Origin: Euborellia annulipes | Taxonomy: Eukaryota; Arthropoda; Insecta; Dermaptera; Anisolabididae | Reading direction: 5' to 3' | NCBI GenBank assembly: GCA_023213315.1 | Contig: JAKCPI010010606.1 | Location: forward strand, 124,001-188,000 | DNA length: 64,000 nt | In this document: positions 45,415 through 57,233 of the stretch, piece after piece | Layout of the letters: every line of letters starts with the position of its first letter | How positions within the stretch are numbered: the stretch's first letter is position 1 | Notes under the pieces: generated by a model | The model's input: only the letters and a program-made list of their open reading frames with translations | What the model was told of the DNA's origin: nothing | Database searches by the model: none | Position numbers and translations under genes: made by a program

Positions 45415-45700
45415 AGATTTAAACTTTCGACCGTTGGTTCTCGTTGAAACATTTTGTAAATTAAAATTAAATATACAAATTAAACACTAGGTTATTTGTT
45501 TCAAAGGTTTTATTAATTAAAAATTAACACTTGATACGTATTTCGACAATTTCTTGTCATCATCAGAAGTGATTACATTCTAATACGTATACGTAATACG
45601 TAATACGTATACGAAATACGTATCAAGTGTTAATTTTTAATTAATAAAACCTTTGAAACAAATAACCTAGTGTTTAATTTGTATATTTAATTTTAATTTA
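45415..45700. mobile_element. Fold-back element E8, 13-14-bp TSD
   Basis: Flanked by AGATAAATAAATA at 45402-45414 and 45701-45713; a 14th base also matches. A non-palindromic leader (45415-45456; ATTTAAACTTTCGACCG and GTTGAAACATTTTG) is followed by arms of about 90 bp: TTAAACACTAGGTTATTTGT versus ACAAATAACCTAGTGTTTAA. The minus head is CTGATGA (around 45565), T, GACAA, a loop, TTGTC, GAAATACG. The plus arm keeps only CGAAATACG. The centre has TACGTATACGTAATACG repeats. Its left target abuts the hAT MITE's right duplication. Confidence 0.9.
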
Positions 45701-45713
45701 AGATAAATAAATA

Positions 45714-46400
45714 ACACGAGGTTAAGTTTCCAAAGGATTTTATTTGAGCTTATGCTCTAATTAGATGATAATTTAATTAAATTTAATTGTCAACGGTAAA
45801 TTCTTTTCATCTTTTTTTATTTTTTTAATTTCTCCAATTTGTGAATAACTCCAATTATATAGAGACATTGGCAATATTTGAAAATTTTCACGACAAGTGG
45901 GATTTGAACTCGAATTGTGTAGCAACTGTTATCCGATTAGCCATGAGGCTCATTTCTATATTTCTAATGGAAAAATTCTTTAAAATGTCTAATTTTATTG
46001 GCCGCTCGCTCCTAATTACCCTTAAAGGGAAATAAGTTAATGTTTTGTGACAAACTCAGGCGAAGATAGATTTCAACTCATCTCTCGAAATCTATTAATA
46101 AATTTTATTAATAATAATGAAACATTTATACATTTGTTATTTTAAAAATTAAAAAAAAAAAAATCTTATAATTTTGATTATAAAATTGAACATTTTCCAA
46201 ATGCTTGACATTTTTATAAGGAAATTTGAATGCATTTACGTTGATGTCAATTTTAAAAGGACCTATAAAAATGTCTATATTTGTGAAATTTCCGAAAGTT
46301 TCAGCTTTTATCTTGGAGTATCAAACAAAATAATTTTTACCAAAAATTCTTTTTATTTAATAACTATTACTTTTTTTTTTCATTCAGAAATATGATAAAT
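45714..46400. other. AT-rich stretch, no gene seen
   Basis: The open frames at 45841-46035 and 46174-46395 have AT-driven composition and no motif. Confidence 0.45.
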
Positions 46401-46403
46401 TAT

Positions 46404-46665
46404 CAGGGGCGTATATAGAAATTTTTTTGGGGGGGGGGCCCAAAAAATTTTTTTTGGGAAAATTTTTTTTTTTAAAAAAAAATTTTTTTTTCTCAAAAAA
46501 ATTTTTGTGGTGAAGATTTTTTTTTTAGGGAACAAACCAGTCCGTCCATCGTAAAGATTGTGTTGTTGTGGTGTTTTCTTTTTTTTCTTATATATGTGTG
46601 TGGGTTGGGGGGGGGGGGGCCCCGCCCCCCCCCCCCCCCCCCCCCTTACCCCCCCCCTAAATTAT
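46404..46665. repeat. Homopolymer-rich segment with a hAT-like left end
   Basis: CAGGGGCGTATATAG at 46405 is followed by long G, A/T, G and C homopolymers, including a C-run of about 22 bases near 46627-46648. A reversed CGTACCGAGAAAG-like end sits at 47608-47632 (GGTACGCCCTTG). The flanks do not match as a duplication, so a single element is not proven. Confidence 0.5.
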
Positions 46666-46669
46666 AATA

Positions 46670-48280
46670 TCTCAATCTTCTTTTTAATAATTTCCGGCTG
46701 AACATTTAAATTTTTTTTTTTTTTTTTTAATATGAGTATAAAATATCTTTTGAAATAACCCTAGAAAAAGTCACTTTTCATTTTCTTCCAATCTAAGGAT
46801 CATTAAGAGATAAATTCATTTTGAGCAACTCGCACCCTTAAACTTGAGAATTTTTTTCCCTCTCTCTCTCTCAAATTCTCACCATAAAAAGGGATTTTTG
46901 GCAAATGTTCAAAAACTTGGCCAGATCCGATTGCTGGAACGTTTTATCTTTCAAATCAAATAAACATTTTAAATTTATATTAATTTATTTTTATTGTATC
47001 ACAGTGGCTTTGGAAACTAGGCCTACATCCAAATTGGATTTTCTTTCTAACCAAGAAAAAAAAAAAATCCTTGTTTTTAGATGTGTCAAAAATTTTATTC
47101 ACAAGCATACAAATAATGGGGAACCAAAAAGAACAGTTCTTCTGGATTTGAGATGTTCAAATAAAAATCTATCAATTATATTTGTTTGGGAGGTCGTTGA
47201 GTAGGAAAGAAAATAAAACTTGAGTACATTTTCTTTTTTTGTGCATCTCTGGTTGCCTAACCGTAAGGCGTTCCCATTCAATAGAAATCCCATTGAAACA
47301 GGGAATTAAGATTAAATAATTGTTCTTGTCGGAATATAAATAAAAGAAATAATATTTTGAATTATTTTGCTAGAATTTTTCATTTGAATTAGATATTAAT
47401 ATTCAATATATCCCCTTGAATATACAACCTTTTAGCAGAAAAAGACTTGGAATTATTTATATAAATATAAATTAATTCTTTTGTTTTAACCTCCTACGTA
47501 AAAACAAAAGACGATTTTAAAAGGAACGTAAAAAACCTTTTGAGGAGGGTTAGGGGGGGGATTAAATATTGGCCTACACCTCTTCTAGTGACGCCCCAGG
47601 CCCCCAACTTTCTCGGTACGCCCTTGATTAAAAAGCTTGTATATGGGAGTTTTTACTCCTTTTGACCAGATACAGTATATACAATTTAAAAAAATGGGGA
47701 TTAAATATTTTACGATCATAATACTTCTTCAATATAATAGTGTGAGGTGAGAGAGTATAAAATAATAAAAAATATTTCTAATAATATATTTTATTAAAAA
47801 AATGAAATTTTTTTTTAAATTTGTCACATTAAATTTATTTTTTATAAGTGGTGAAAAAATATCATGATTCTGTATTTTCTGTATTTTTAATTTATCGTTG
47901 GTTTTTTTTTTTCAACCGGAAGGAAGGCATTCGGTTTTTGTCGAACAATAACTGTTGAAAAGGACTCGCTTATTTTTGGTCCATTCATTCATTAGGGAGG
48001 GAAATCTGTCTACTTAGAATTGCAGCCGTTTTATTGGGAGCAACTTTGAATGGGGAAAGCGACTTTTATCTCTTTTGGAATTTCAGTGGTGAGGACGTTT
48101 ACGGGATTGGATTAGAGTTTAGTCCTGGAATGATCCAGGCTCATTCAGGGCTGTTTTTTCCTTTCCGTCTACGGCATCTCAAAAAACACACACAAAGGAG
48201 CTGACATCCTTCGAGTTGGCTTTGAATTACACATGTAGCTTAGTTTTTTTTTTTTATTTCTTATCCGGGGAGAATATTCA
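46670..48280. other. Stretch without recognisable genes
   Basis: The open frames at 46905-47204 and 47099-47293 overlap on opposite strands without motifs. The interval 47990-48190 is less AT-rich. Nothing was recognised. Confidence 0.45.
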
Positions 48281-48284
48281 TTAA

Positions 48285-48475
48285 TTATTAACACCAGATT
48301 TATTGTTTCTACATATATTTAATTTCCGCCGGTTAATTCAAAATATAAAATTTATTGACATAGAAAAATATTTTTTATAATTACGGCAACCATTTCTTCT
48401 AACTTTTCAACGAAATACAAGAGTAAAGCGTGTTTCAAACAATTTTGAAGGGAAAATGAGAATATATGGATTTTT
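48285..48475 (+). repeat. R1 fragment
   Basis: ACACCAGATTTATTG, ATATATTTAATTTCCGCCGG, CAACCATTTCTTCTAAC, TACAAGAGTAAAGCGTG and AAAATGAGAATATA. Confidence 0.7.
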
Positions 48476-48479
48476 AAAT

Positions 48480-49430
48480 AAATATAATCTCTTTTTCTCT
48501 TGCTTCAAATTACTTCACGGTTTGTCAATGTTTGAAGTGTGAAGGTGAATTAACGATTCTTGCTACTTCTTTTTGGAACGAAGTTCTTTAACACGTCTTA
48601 CGCGGAAGAAAATGCAACGTAACAAAAAAGCGTTCCAAACAAAAATGCGTTCCCAGCGCCCGAGCGACGGCGGAGAAAGGCGAGATTAGCCGAAGTCTTG
48701 GCAAGGCCACGCCCAATTATCCTTCTCTTTATTTCCTTCTATCCAACGGGTGCAGCTCCCTGGCTAGACGGAAGGTGGGCTTTCCTTCTATTTAAATAAT
48801 ATTCATATTAAATTATATTCGTGAGGAACTTCGTTCCTGCCGGGGGACATACGACCCCCACGTTAGCTTTTTTTTCCATCGGTCTAATTTTCCCTTGAGT
48901 TTTCAAGCAATAATGATAAATTTTTACATATTCAAATGATCAAGCATTTAGAAATTAAGAAATTTACACTTTTTTTTAGAACTTTCTTAATGATACTTGC
49001 AATTGATTTGTCTATTTAATTAAAGTATAAAAAAATCTCATTAATAATTTTAAAAGCCATCTCCCAATTATTGATAATTTAAACTTTTCATTGAGTTTCA
49101 TAAGCTAAAAAATCGGATGTAAAAACAAAGATATTTACTTTTTTATTTATACATGAGATTGATTTAACGTTAAAAGGTTATTTATTCATCACATTTTATT
49201 TAATAAAAACCAAAGCTAAAAAGATATTAAATTTAAATGGACATATTCTATTAAATTATAAATAATTTAATTATAAATTTAGTGAATGAACTATGAAAAA
49301 TGAAATTTATGTTATTGATTTTCTAAGTCCAGGCATTCATAAAACCTTTTGATAAAATGTGCAATAAAACGAAATATTTAATTCAATTATCTAATTTTTT
49401 AAGCTACACTCAAAGACTTACACTTTGTGA
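48480..49430. other. Stretch without recognisable genes
   Basis: The interval 48590-48860 is GC-richer, with GAACTTCGTTCC-type words (48570 and 48830). No frame or RNA signature is clear. The rest is AT-rich. Confidence 0.4.
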
Positions 49431-49436
49431 GTAAAT

Positions 49437-49530
49437 GAATGGCGACCACGAGATCTCTGAGCTAATATTGGCACTTTTGTGGCTTTCCCTTCAAGCGTTA
49501 AGCATCTCTCTTTATTCAAATCGCATCGTC
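49437..49530 (+). repeat. Short dispersed repeat (family S), copy 3
   Basis: AATGGCGACCACGAGATC, then GAGCTAATATTGGCAC and a pyrimidine-rich tail, as in copies 1, 2 and 4. Confidence 0.45.
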
Positions 49531-49624
49531 TCTAAACATTATTCAAAATTACTAGTCCAAACATTTTATTTACGTTACTTTTATTGAATTTCACCTGAAT
49601 AAAATAAGAACCCTTTAAATCAGT

Positions 49625-50085
49625 TTATTGGGTTTGATTAATTAAGACTTCCAAGTGCTAATTCTGCAGCCGTCATCAGTTAGATGCATTAAATTTTAAC
49701 AATGAACACTAACTGATGCTGACCTTGGTGTTATCTACATGAGTGGCTATCTTCGCCTCGGTTACATTCATAGCCAAATTCATTTCATTCACATGCATTG
49801 CTCACTTCACATTACCAAAACAATAGAATCTTAGATTACTAAAATTGACAAATTTATTTTATTAATTAATTGTTAATTATGTGTTATTTATTATTATTTC
49901 TAATTATTAATTGTGAGCAATGCATGTAAACTAAGTGAAATTATCTATGAATGTAACCGAAGCGAAGTTAGCCACGCTAACACCAACGTCACCACCTAAC
50001 CCTTAGTGTTCATTGTTCAAAGTGAATGTATCGACCTGATCAGGGCTGCATAAATTAGCAACCGAAAAGTTGTAATTTATTGAAA
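49625..50085. repeat. Imperfect inverted duplication with CTGATGA...GAAA head
   Basis: AATGAACACTAACTGATG-type sequence (49700) mirrors TTAGTGTTCATT (50004). GGTTACATTCATAG mirrors CTATGAATGTAACC, and ACATGCATTGCTCAC mirrors GTGAGCAATGCATGT. The motif occurs at both outer ends: minus-strand CTGATGA (49679-49673) with GGCTGC/GCACTT, and plus-strand CTGATCA (50036) with GGCTGC/GCAACC then GAAA. The motifs sit outside the mirrored arms, unlike the 13-bp elements. No duplication was resolved. Confidence 0.65.
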
Positions 50086-50099
50086 TTAATAACACGTTT

Positions 50100-50880
50100 T
50101 GTATTATTCATTACTAAATAAACTACTGTTTATTTCTTATTTATTCGTTTTCTTATTAATATTTTTAAAAATCCATGCATTTATTATTAATGTCATAAGT
50201 ACATTAGTACATTTATGTAACAAATGAGTAGTTAATGAAATTATCGGATGAACGAAGAAACAAAGAGCCAAGTCGCATACAGAATATCAAATTGGCAATG
50301 TTTATTCGCCAAGGTCCAAGTTGTGTCGGCAACTGGAATTGGGATGGGATGCTGGCTTGCCAATGTATACGCGAGCCTTTTTCCACTTGATCCATTTAAT
50401 TGAGCCCCTAATTTTTACCCAGCTTGGGTAGGCCTTGGTCGTAACGAACCCTGAGGGATGGGCTCTTTTGCCCTTTTGTCCCGCCAATAAAAATGGCCGT
50501 TACTTAACGAATCGGTGATCCGTGCTGGAGCCGGGACTCTCCGGCTTAACGAAGTGGCCCCTCAATAGAGAAAAAGCAATTGCTCCATTTTATTTATTTA
50601 CTCCCTCCTCTGAATTCCAGTTAATTCACCTGAAATATAGTTGCAATAATTAAGCTCACATTCTTAGGCCGAAGAAGCAATAATTTTTATTTAAACCACT
50701 AAATGAATATATTATAGATTTTCTATCTGGATTAAGAATATTAATCTTAAGAACAAAACTTTTTTCAAAAAAAAAAAAAAAAAAACTCAAGTTGGTTTTT
50801 TAGATATTTATGGGCAAGTACTGTAAAAGTGCCTCTAAATTTGTATCTTAAATAACTTAAGCATTTTAAAAATTCTTCGA
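50100..50880. other. Stretch without recognisable genes
   Basis: The interval 50260-50570 is GC-richer and apparently unique. Two minus-strand open frames (50213-50395, 50302-50487) cross it in different frames without a recognisable motif. A hidden exon cannot be excluded. Confidence 0.35.
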
Positions 50881-50884
50881 TGCT

Positions 50885-51150
50885 GTTTTTTTACTTCTCT
50901 TATCCTATATATATAGAAAGTATTGCGATCATGTCAAAAATTCGATTTCGAGATTTTGATGAATATAGGTTTTGAAAAAAAAAAAGTAGGTCCCGCAAAT
51001 TAGTCTGTCTGTGAACAAAATAGCTCAGGAACTAGAAGAGTTACAAGGTTGAAATTTTATATTAAAGTTAGGCACCCCTTCCCCACAGGGGTGAAAATAA
51101 GATTTTAAACAAAATCGGCCAAAAAGTACTGATGTACTTTTTATTTTTTA
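50885..51150 (-). repeat. R1 fragment, minus strand
   Basis: TTACTTCTCTTATCC, TCATGTCAAAAATTCGATTT, GAGATTTTGATGAATATAGG, GGTTGAAATTTTATATTAAAG and AAAAGTACTGATGTACTTTT. Confidence 0.75.
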
Positions 51151-51257
51151 TTAAATTCATTAGAACTTTTCTTAAGAAAAATATTTTCACTAAATAACAA
51201 TTTAATAAAATTAAAAATCCATAAAAATTTTAAATCTAAAAATGAAAAAATCAAAAA

Positions 51258-51553
51258 TCTGGTGTGACTGTCGCACAGCACACAACTTCTCTTAGTTAGT
51301 TCGTGTCACTTGCCTAATTTAAATATAAAATTTCATCTCCTAGCTCTTTTCGTTCTTGAGATATTTTGTTCACAGACACACACACACACACCCACCACCA
51401 GACAGACAGACAGACCCTGTCGCGAAAACCACTTTTTTGTATTCAGAGGACCTCAAAACGTGTATATCCATCAAAATCTCGACATCGAATTTTTGGCATG
51501 AATCCAATACTTTCTCTCTCTATATATTAACATATATAAAGCTAAGAGAAAGT
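51258..51553 (+). mobile_element. R1 short copy with both termini
   Basis: Starts TCTGGTGTGACTGTCGCACA at 51258 and ends AAGAGAAAGT at 51553, flanked by AAAAA on each side. The subterminal CTTCTCTTAG near the left and CTAAGAGAAAG at the right are inverted partners. The interior has CA and CAGA microsatellites (51376-51410), ATATCCATCAAAATCTCGAC and an AT-rich spacer. At 296 bp it is internally deleted compared with 55377-56380. The open frames across it are not genes. Confidence 0.85.
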
Positions 51554-51559
51554 AAAAAT

Positions 51560-52550
51560 TATAAAAAAATAAATAAAAATAAATTGTGGACAAGGCTGAC
51601 AAGCTTTCCAATTGGCACGATTTTAACGCCATCTCTTAGCAATCATAAATGAAAAGCTTTAGCTCTTAGATCTCCTTAAATATTGATATCTTATTTTCTC
51701 AAACAAAGATTTTTTTATTATTTTTTATGAAATCAAATAAAATAGAGATGAATAAATTCGAGATTCTAGTTAAAAAAAAAAAAAAAATTTGACAACGAAA
51801 TTTCATATTTGATTTAAAATTGTTTTTATTTTTATTTATTTTTTTTTAAGGGTGGAATATATTTGAATTGAAATCCACAATCAGTCGAATAAATTTTATT
51901 TTAACCTAAATACATAAAAAATTTTATTTTACAATAAATTCTGAACAATATAAGAAAAACTTTATTGATAAAATAGAGATGTTTTAAATAATTATCGAGA
52001 TCAACTATTTAATTAAGATTCCTTTTAAATAAAAAAAAAAAATAATAATAATAATAATAAAGCTTCCGGCGGAAACTTTTATTACTATGTTTTATTACAA
52101 AACATGTCTAAGACATTTTCTTTTATTTTTCTAAACAGATGAGCAACATCTTTCAGTAAACTTTTATTGAAAAACAAAGATAGAAATTTTCTTACAACTT
52201 TGTTGCCATATTGATATTAAAAAAAAAAAAAAAAATGTAATTGATTTGAATTAATATATACTAGTTGGTTTGCTTTTAAACTTTGCCCACAATTAAAATA
52301 GCTCTCTGTTTTGGTAATCTGATTGATATTTGTTTGTATACAAACTTTTGCATTAACGCCCTATGTGCGCCTCAGGCTTTTTTTTTTTATCTAATTATAA
52401 CTTGTGTTTCGGTTCGTGGATCACCTCTCATTTTATCAGCAATGTTCGTATTTTTATTCTTTGTAGAGGACTTTTTCAATTTTATAAATAAAATCAAAAA
52501 AGCCGTTTTTCATTACGAATACTAATTAAATATTCAATAAATAACCAATA
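51560..52550. other. AT-rich stretch, no gene seen
   Basis: AAT microsatellite at 52040-52062. The open frame at 52283-52525 is hydrophobic and AT-driven, with no recognisable motif. Confidence 0.45.
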
Positions 52551-52556
52551 TAGACA

Positions 52557-53627
52557 ATATTTACTTTCTCTTACCTATACATATATATAAACATATATAA
52601 ATATAAAATTTCATAATTGGACATTTTTTTTATTTTTCAAAGGGGACTTTGACCCCCTTTTGAATCGAAAATTACATGTAAATTCCTATAGGGATTTAAC
52701 ATTGGCCCAATGGAAGGAAGAGCCGGAAAATGAATTTGAAAAATCTGAAATACTACTACAATAAAGTGTACTTCAAACAATCTTCAGGATAAAATGAGAA
52801 TATATTAATACTTTTTAAAGATCTAAAAAAATAATTGATTTATGGATTTTAATCAAAATCGTTAAAGTCAATTTTTAAAAAATGAAAAAAAAACTGAAAA
52901 AGTACATCAGTAAAGTGTGCTTTAAACAATTTTCAAGAAAAACTTTACTGATATTCTTTTTAAAAAGCGTGTAAAAAATAATTGATTTTTGAATTTAATC
53001 AAAATTCTTACAACCGATTTTTTTTTTTTGTATGGGTGCATAAGGTCCTAAGACTTATAATGACCAGTGGTCACATGCACCCAGGAAGAATAAAGCTTAA
53101 AATAAATAAAGGAGAAGCATAAAAGGGGAACTCAACTGAGGGAACTGAGAAGATGTCTGTTGAGATTAGACTTGAAAGTCTGAAGATTGTAGGTTTTGGG
53201 GAAGATAGACGCATGGGGCTTATTCCAATCGCGGGAGGTCAAGAGGACAAAGGAAGAATGGAATTAATTTTGAGAAGTACATCAGTAAAGTGCTAGTACT
53301 TTTTATCCGATTTTGTTCATAAACTTCGGGTTACGTCTCAGAGGTGTATCTAATTTAAATATCAAATCTCAACCTCCTGGCTCTTTTCTTTCTTGTCTGT
53401 CTCTTTCTTCCTCTCTTCAACAGGCGACGGGCCGGCCTGTTCTATTTCTTTCGGTCGCAAAACGCATGATAGGGTTGGAGGGAAAGAGTGAGGTCCGCCG
53501 ACCCCGCTTCGCGGGAATAAGGCGAAGAGAGAAGAAGATCAATCAAAATCTCGACATCGAATTTTTGACATCATCGCAATACTTTCTATCTATATATTAC
53601 ATATATAGGTAAGAGAAAGTAAAAAAT
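52557..53627 (+). repeat. R1 long copy with an internal insertion
   Basis: Begins with an inverted TTTACTTTCTCTTACC terminus at 52560, then runs in plus orientation (CCCCTTTTGAATCGAAAATT, AAAAAGTACATCAGTAAAGT, AAAGTGCTAGTACTTTTTAT). It ends AGGTAAGAGAAAGT at 53621 before an A-run. Bases 53028-53275 (GTATGGGTGCATAAGGTCC to CAAGAGGACAAAGG) are foreign to the family. A GC-rich stretch at 53425-53530 replaces the usual CAGA microsatellite. Confidence 0.75.
53028..53275. mobile_element. Unidentified insert in R1
   Basis: It contains GGGTGCATAAGG, an inverted-looking ATGCACCCAGGAAG at 53073, and TCGCGGGAGGTCAAGAGG at 53231. It interrupts R1 between ATTCTTACAACCGATTT and TTGAGAAGTACATCAG. Ends and class are unresolved. 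Confidence 0.4.
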
Positions 53628-53629
53628 AG

Positions 53630-54710
53630 TTTTTATTGTAATTATTTATTCTTTTTTTTTTAGGGTTATTTCTTTTTAGATATGTTAAGTCAAACTCAAA
53701 TTTCTTATCATTGTTTGTATTTGTATAACTGACCAGCTTCGAATTATTCTAAATAATTTATTTTAAAAATTCTTGCAAATTCATTCATTAAATATCAAAA
53801 GGGCAAATTTCACCTAGTCCGGATTCAGGATCAGGATCGGGTTTTGGTCTTTTCTCGATGTTGGATGTGCTTCATCTCCCGTGCTCCTTTGTGCCTTAAG
53901 GCTCGGAATGTGCTACATGCCTCACTGCGTTTCTCTACGCACCATCGTTTCTCTCGTTTAATAGCTGACAACTATTCCAACCCTCTCTCTGATTCTCACA
54001 GAGCGCTACTTTAGACAATTTTACATTATCAACTGAAACAAATTCTTTGAAAAGTTTAATTGAAATATTTAATTCGTTTGTAGTTGAATATTATTGGTCA
54101 TGTTACCAGTTTGTTATAATATTTCGATTCAAGTTTATTGCCAATTTAGGATATTTCTTGTTGCAATGCAAGTGTTAAGTTGTTAAGAAAGGATCTTGAA
54201 TTCAAGCGAGGTGAGGCTACCGACTGGGAACAGCACAAAAGGGTCTGTTTATGACTGTTTGAATGGTCAGATGGTCAGTCTTTTGCATGCTCTCTTCTTT
54301 TTTCAACTGCTTCGGAGCTCCCCCCACAGCGGCTAGCCGTACAACCAGAAAGCTGTTTCACAGAGCACAAATGACGCTCTCTAATTTCTTGCCAACTTGT
54401 AGATTTTGTGTTCCCATTTGAAGAAATTTGATTATAATTAGTTTTCCAAAATATTTAAGAGATCCAAATTATTACTACGTTACTGGCAGAGCCATGTACT
54501 TACTATAAGTGTACTTAATTTCAAATAGATTCATTGAAAATTGTGGATTTCTATAGAACATATACATACATTTTTCCATTTCTTTTATATAGATGTGACC
54601 TGCCTATTTTTTCACTTTTATCACATTTTATTGAGTAAAATTGTGTTTCGGTGGTTACTGAAAGCCTTCATCATCCACGATCGCTTAGGAAAAGAATTAT
54701 CAATGGCCAA
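53630..54710. other. Stretch without recognisable genes
   Basis: The interval 53810-54010 is GC-richer and apparently unique. No frame with motifs was seen. Confidence 0.4.
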
Positions 54711-55376
54711 TTCATGCTCCTTAGACTAAAATTATAGATTTCTATCAACTTTTGGAGTAAATACGTCACTTGGAAGTAGTACTTTACCTAATAAGTTTTT
54801 TCAGAAATTTCGAAATTTTCAATTTTTTTATCATATTGTGATAAATTACTCTATTTTAAAAAAATTTTATTCTTTGACATTTTTTCAAAAACTAAATAGA
54901 TTTTTAGTTATCGAAGGTAATTTTTAAAATATTTTATTTTAATTGCTTGATATTTTTTTTTTTTAATGTTGAGTATAAAAAAATAACTTTTTTAAATTTA
55001 ATAGCTTCTGAAAAAAGGCAGGAAAAAATCGAGAAAATTCGGGTTAAGCAAGGCTAAGAACAGCTGGACCGTGGATAGGTGACCCGCTGAGTGTTGAGTC
55101 TTTCACCTGCTGGAAGCCATTTTATTTAATTTCCCAAAAGTCAAATGATCTTAGAGGCCGAAAAATAAATTGAAAATACAATTAACTTTAACACCCGTCT
55201 CAGGAAGAAAAATAAATAAATCCCACCTCAATAATCAATCAAAAGTTAGAATATATTTATTTCCTTTATTAAAATAATTTTTTCATATTCATTTTTTTTA
55301 AATATTTAATTTGTTTTTTTCTTCTAATTTGATGAATATAAAAAAAAACAAAAAACAAATAGTTTTATTACTTTTT

Positions 55377-55532
55377 ACTTTCTCGTACCCTTATATGAAA
55401 TATATAGAGAGAGAAAGTATTGGTTTCATGTCAAAAATTCGATGTCGAGATTTTGATGGATCTTCACGTTTTGAGGTCCCCTGAATCCAAAAAGTGGTTT
55501 TCGCGACATGGTCTGTCTGTCTGTCTGTCTGT

Positions 55533-55564
<32 letters not shown>

Positions 55565-56380
55565 TCAATTTTAAGCATGAAGGAATTGAGCTAGGAGGCT
55601 GAAATTTTATATTTAAGTTAAATACCCCCGGGACCGACAAAATAAGCTTTTAATCAAAATCGGCCAAAAAGTACTAGTACTTTACTGATGTACTTTTTCA
55701 GTTTTTTTCGATTTTCTCAAAATTCGCTCTAACGATTTTGATTAAAATTCAAAAATCAATTATTTTTTAGATGCTCTTTCAAATGTATATTCTCATTTTG
55801 CCCTCAAAATTGTTTGAAGCACACTTTACTCTTGTGCTTCATAGGAAAGATAGGAGAAATAAATGGTTGCCATGGTAACCGAATTTAAATCTTTTTCTTT
55901 TTATTAGATTAAAAATCAATTATTATTTAAACGCCCATTTTTTTTTTCGGAGAAAACATATCTCTCTCTCTCACAAAACTATCTTCTCTCTTTCTACGCG
56001 TTTTAAATTTTTCTACCTTATCTTCGCATTTGACCAATGTTAATTTCCTATAGGAATTTGTATGTTAATTTCGATTCAAAAGGGGTCCCCTTTGGAACTT
56101 TTTACGCATTTAAAATTTTTTTTTCCAATTCTTATGAAATTTTGTATTTATTTACGAATCTATATTGTGTATAAAATGTCCAAATATGAGATTAAAATTT
56201 TGAAAAATAACCATAGTTTATTTCAAGCAATCAACATTTAAAATGCAAGTTTGAAACTAAGGTGCTATGGAAAACTAAATATATCTCGACACAAAAAATC
56301 TGGTGTGACCAGCACAGTGCACAACTTTCTCTTACCGAAGGGTAAGAGAAAGTTGTGTGCTGTGCGCCAGTCACACCAGA
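55377..56380 (-). mobile_element. R1 copy with both ends and a readable empty site
   Basis: Inserted in block B where block A has an A8 run (16561-16568). On the minus strand it starts TCTGGTGTGACTGGCGCACA and ends ACGAGAAAGT, flanked by T8 (56381-56388) and T5 (55372-55376) on the plus strand. The first 90 bp are a near-perfect palindrome (TCTGGTGTGAC..ACTTTCTCTTACC and its inverse, 56298-56380). The body has the 'AGTACTAGTACTTTACTGATG' marker (55671) and GTCT and GT microsatellites (55515-55564). Subterminal inverted repeats in an A/T-run target recall Helentron/DINE-type elements. No coding frame. Confidence 0.88.
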
Positions 56381-57233
56381 TTTTTTTTATTTATGTCTTT
56401 TCTTAGAAAAGATGACGTCACGCGCATTGTTTGTGCACCAAGGACGGAGACTGAGCATCTTTAAGCGACTCTCTCCATCTCACTCGCACTCATTACCTTC
56501 GCTCTCTTTCTATTCAAATGCCATTCCAAAGCCTCTTATATACCACAATGTTTGAATTTTTGCTTTTTCGAGGAGGGGGGCGCCTCCCTCCCCCTCCCCC
56601 TCCCCCTTTAGGTTGGCCCCTTCGTGATATTTATGTTAATTTTATGAAATTTGTTTGATTAAATAAGATTAATTTCTTTTTAACAAAAGGGTTTATAGAA
56701 AGGACACCAGAGGCAGCACTTGCCGGCGGCGCCTTGTAATTTTGCACACATTCGCTTGCAAGGCTGTCTGTCTTTATTCAATTCGCGTCGCTAATAAAGA
56801 AAAATTTAATTATATACGTAACAATTTTTATTATTTTTTTCAGAGAGATTTAATTATTTAATTATTTAAATTAATTGGCTTTAATTTTTCATAAGGCAAG
56901 ACAATCAACTCTATCCAATTGGCAAATTGGATAAAAATTATTAAAATAAAAAAAATAATAAAATTTTTCAATTTTTTTTTAAACAATTATTTATTTAAAT
57001 CAAATCCTTGTTGCACAGTTTTGTTTTAAGAATACCTACCAAACGATTTTACTTAAACATAGGGCATACACGCATTCATTTATGTATATATGCGCTAAAA
57101 TAATATTATACAAATTCATTTGTTTATATTTACGTGTTTTTTAATGACACCTGTGTGATTTTGTTTGGATTTTTCTTTCCAAAATTTACGAAAAATGTCG
57201 TTTTCTTCGTTGATTATTTCAAAAACTATTTAA

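Noticed and set aside
46404..47632. A single 1.2-kb hAT element between CAGGGGCGTA and TACGCCCTTG
   Set aside because: The 8 bases outside the two ends do not match, so they may belong to different insertions.
53313..53612. 99-codon open frame on the plus strand
   Set aside because: It lies inside an R1 copy and crosses its microsatellite region. The frame is not kept in other copies.
55420..55602. Cys/Val-rich small protein frame
   Set aside because: The VCVCVC pattern is just the translated GT microsatellite of R1.
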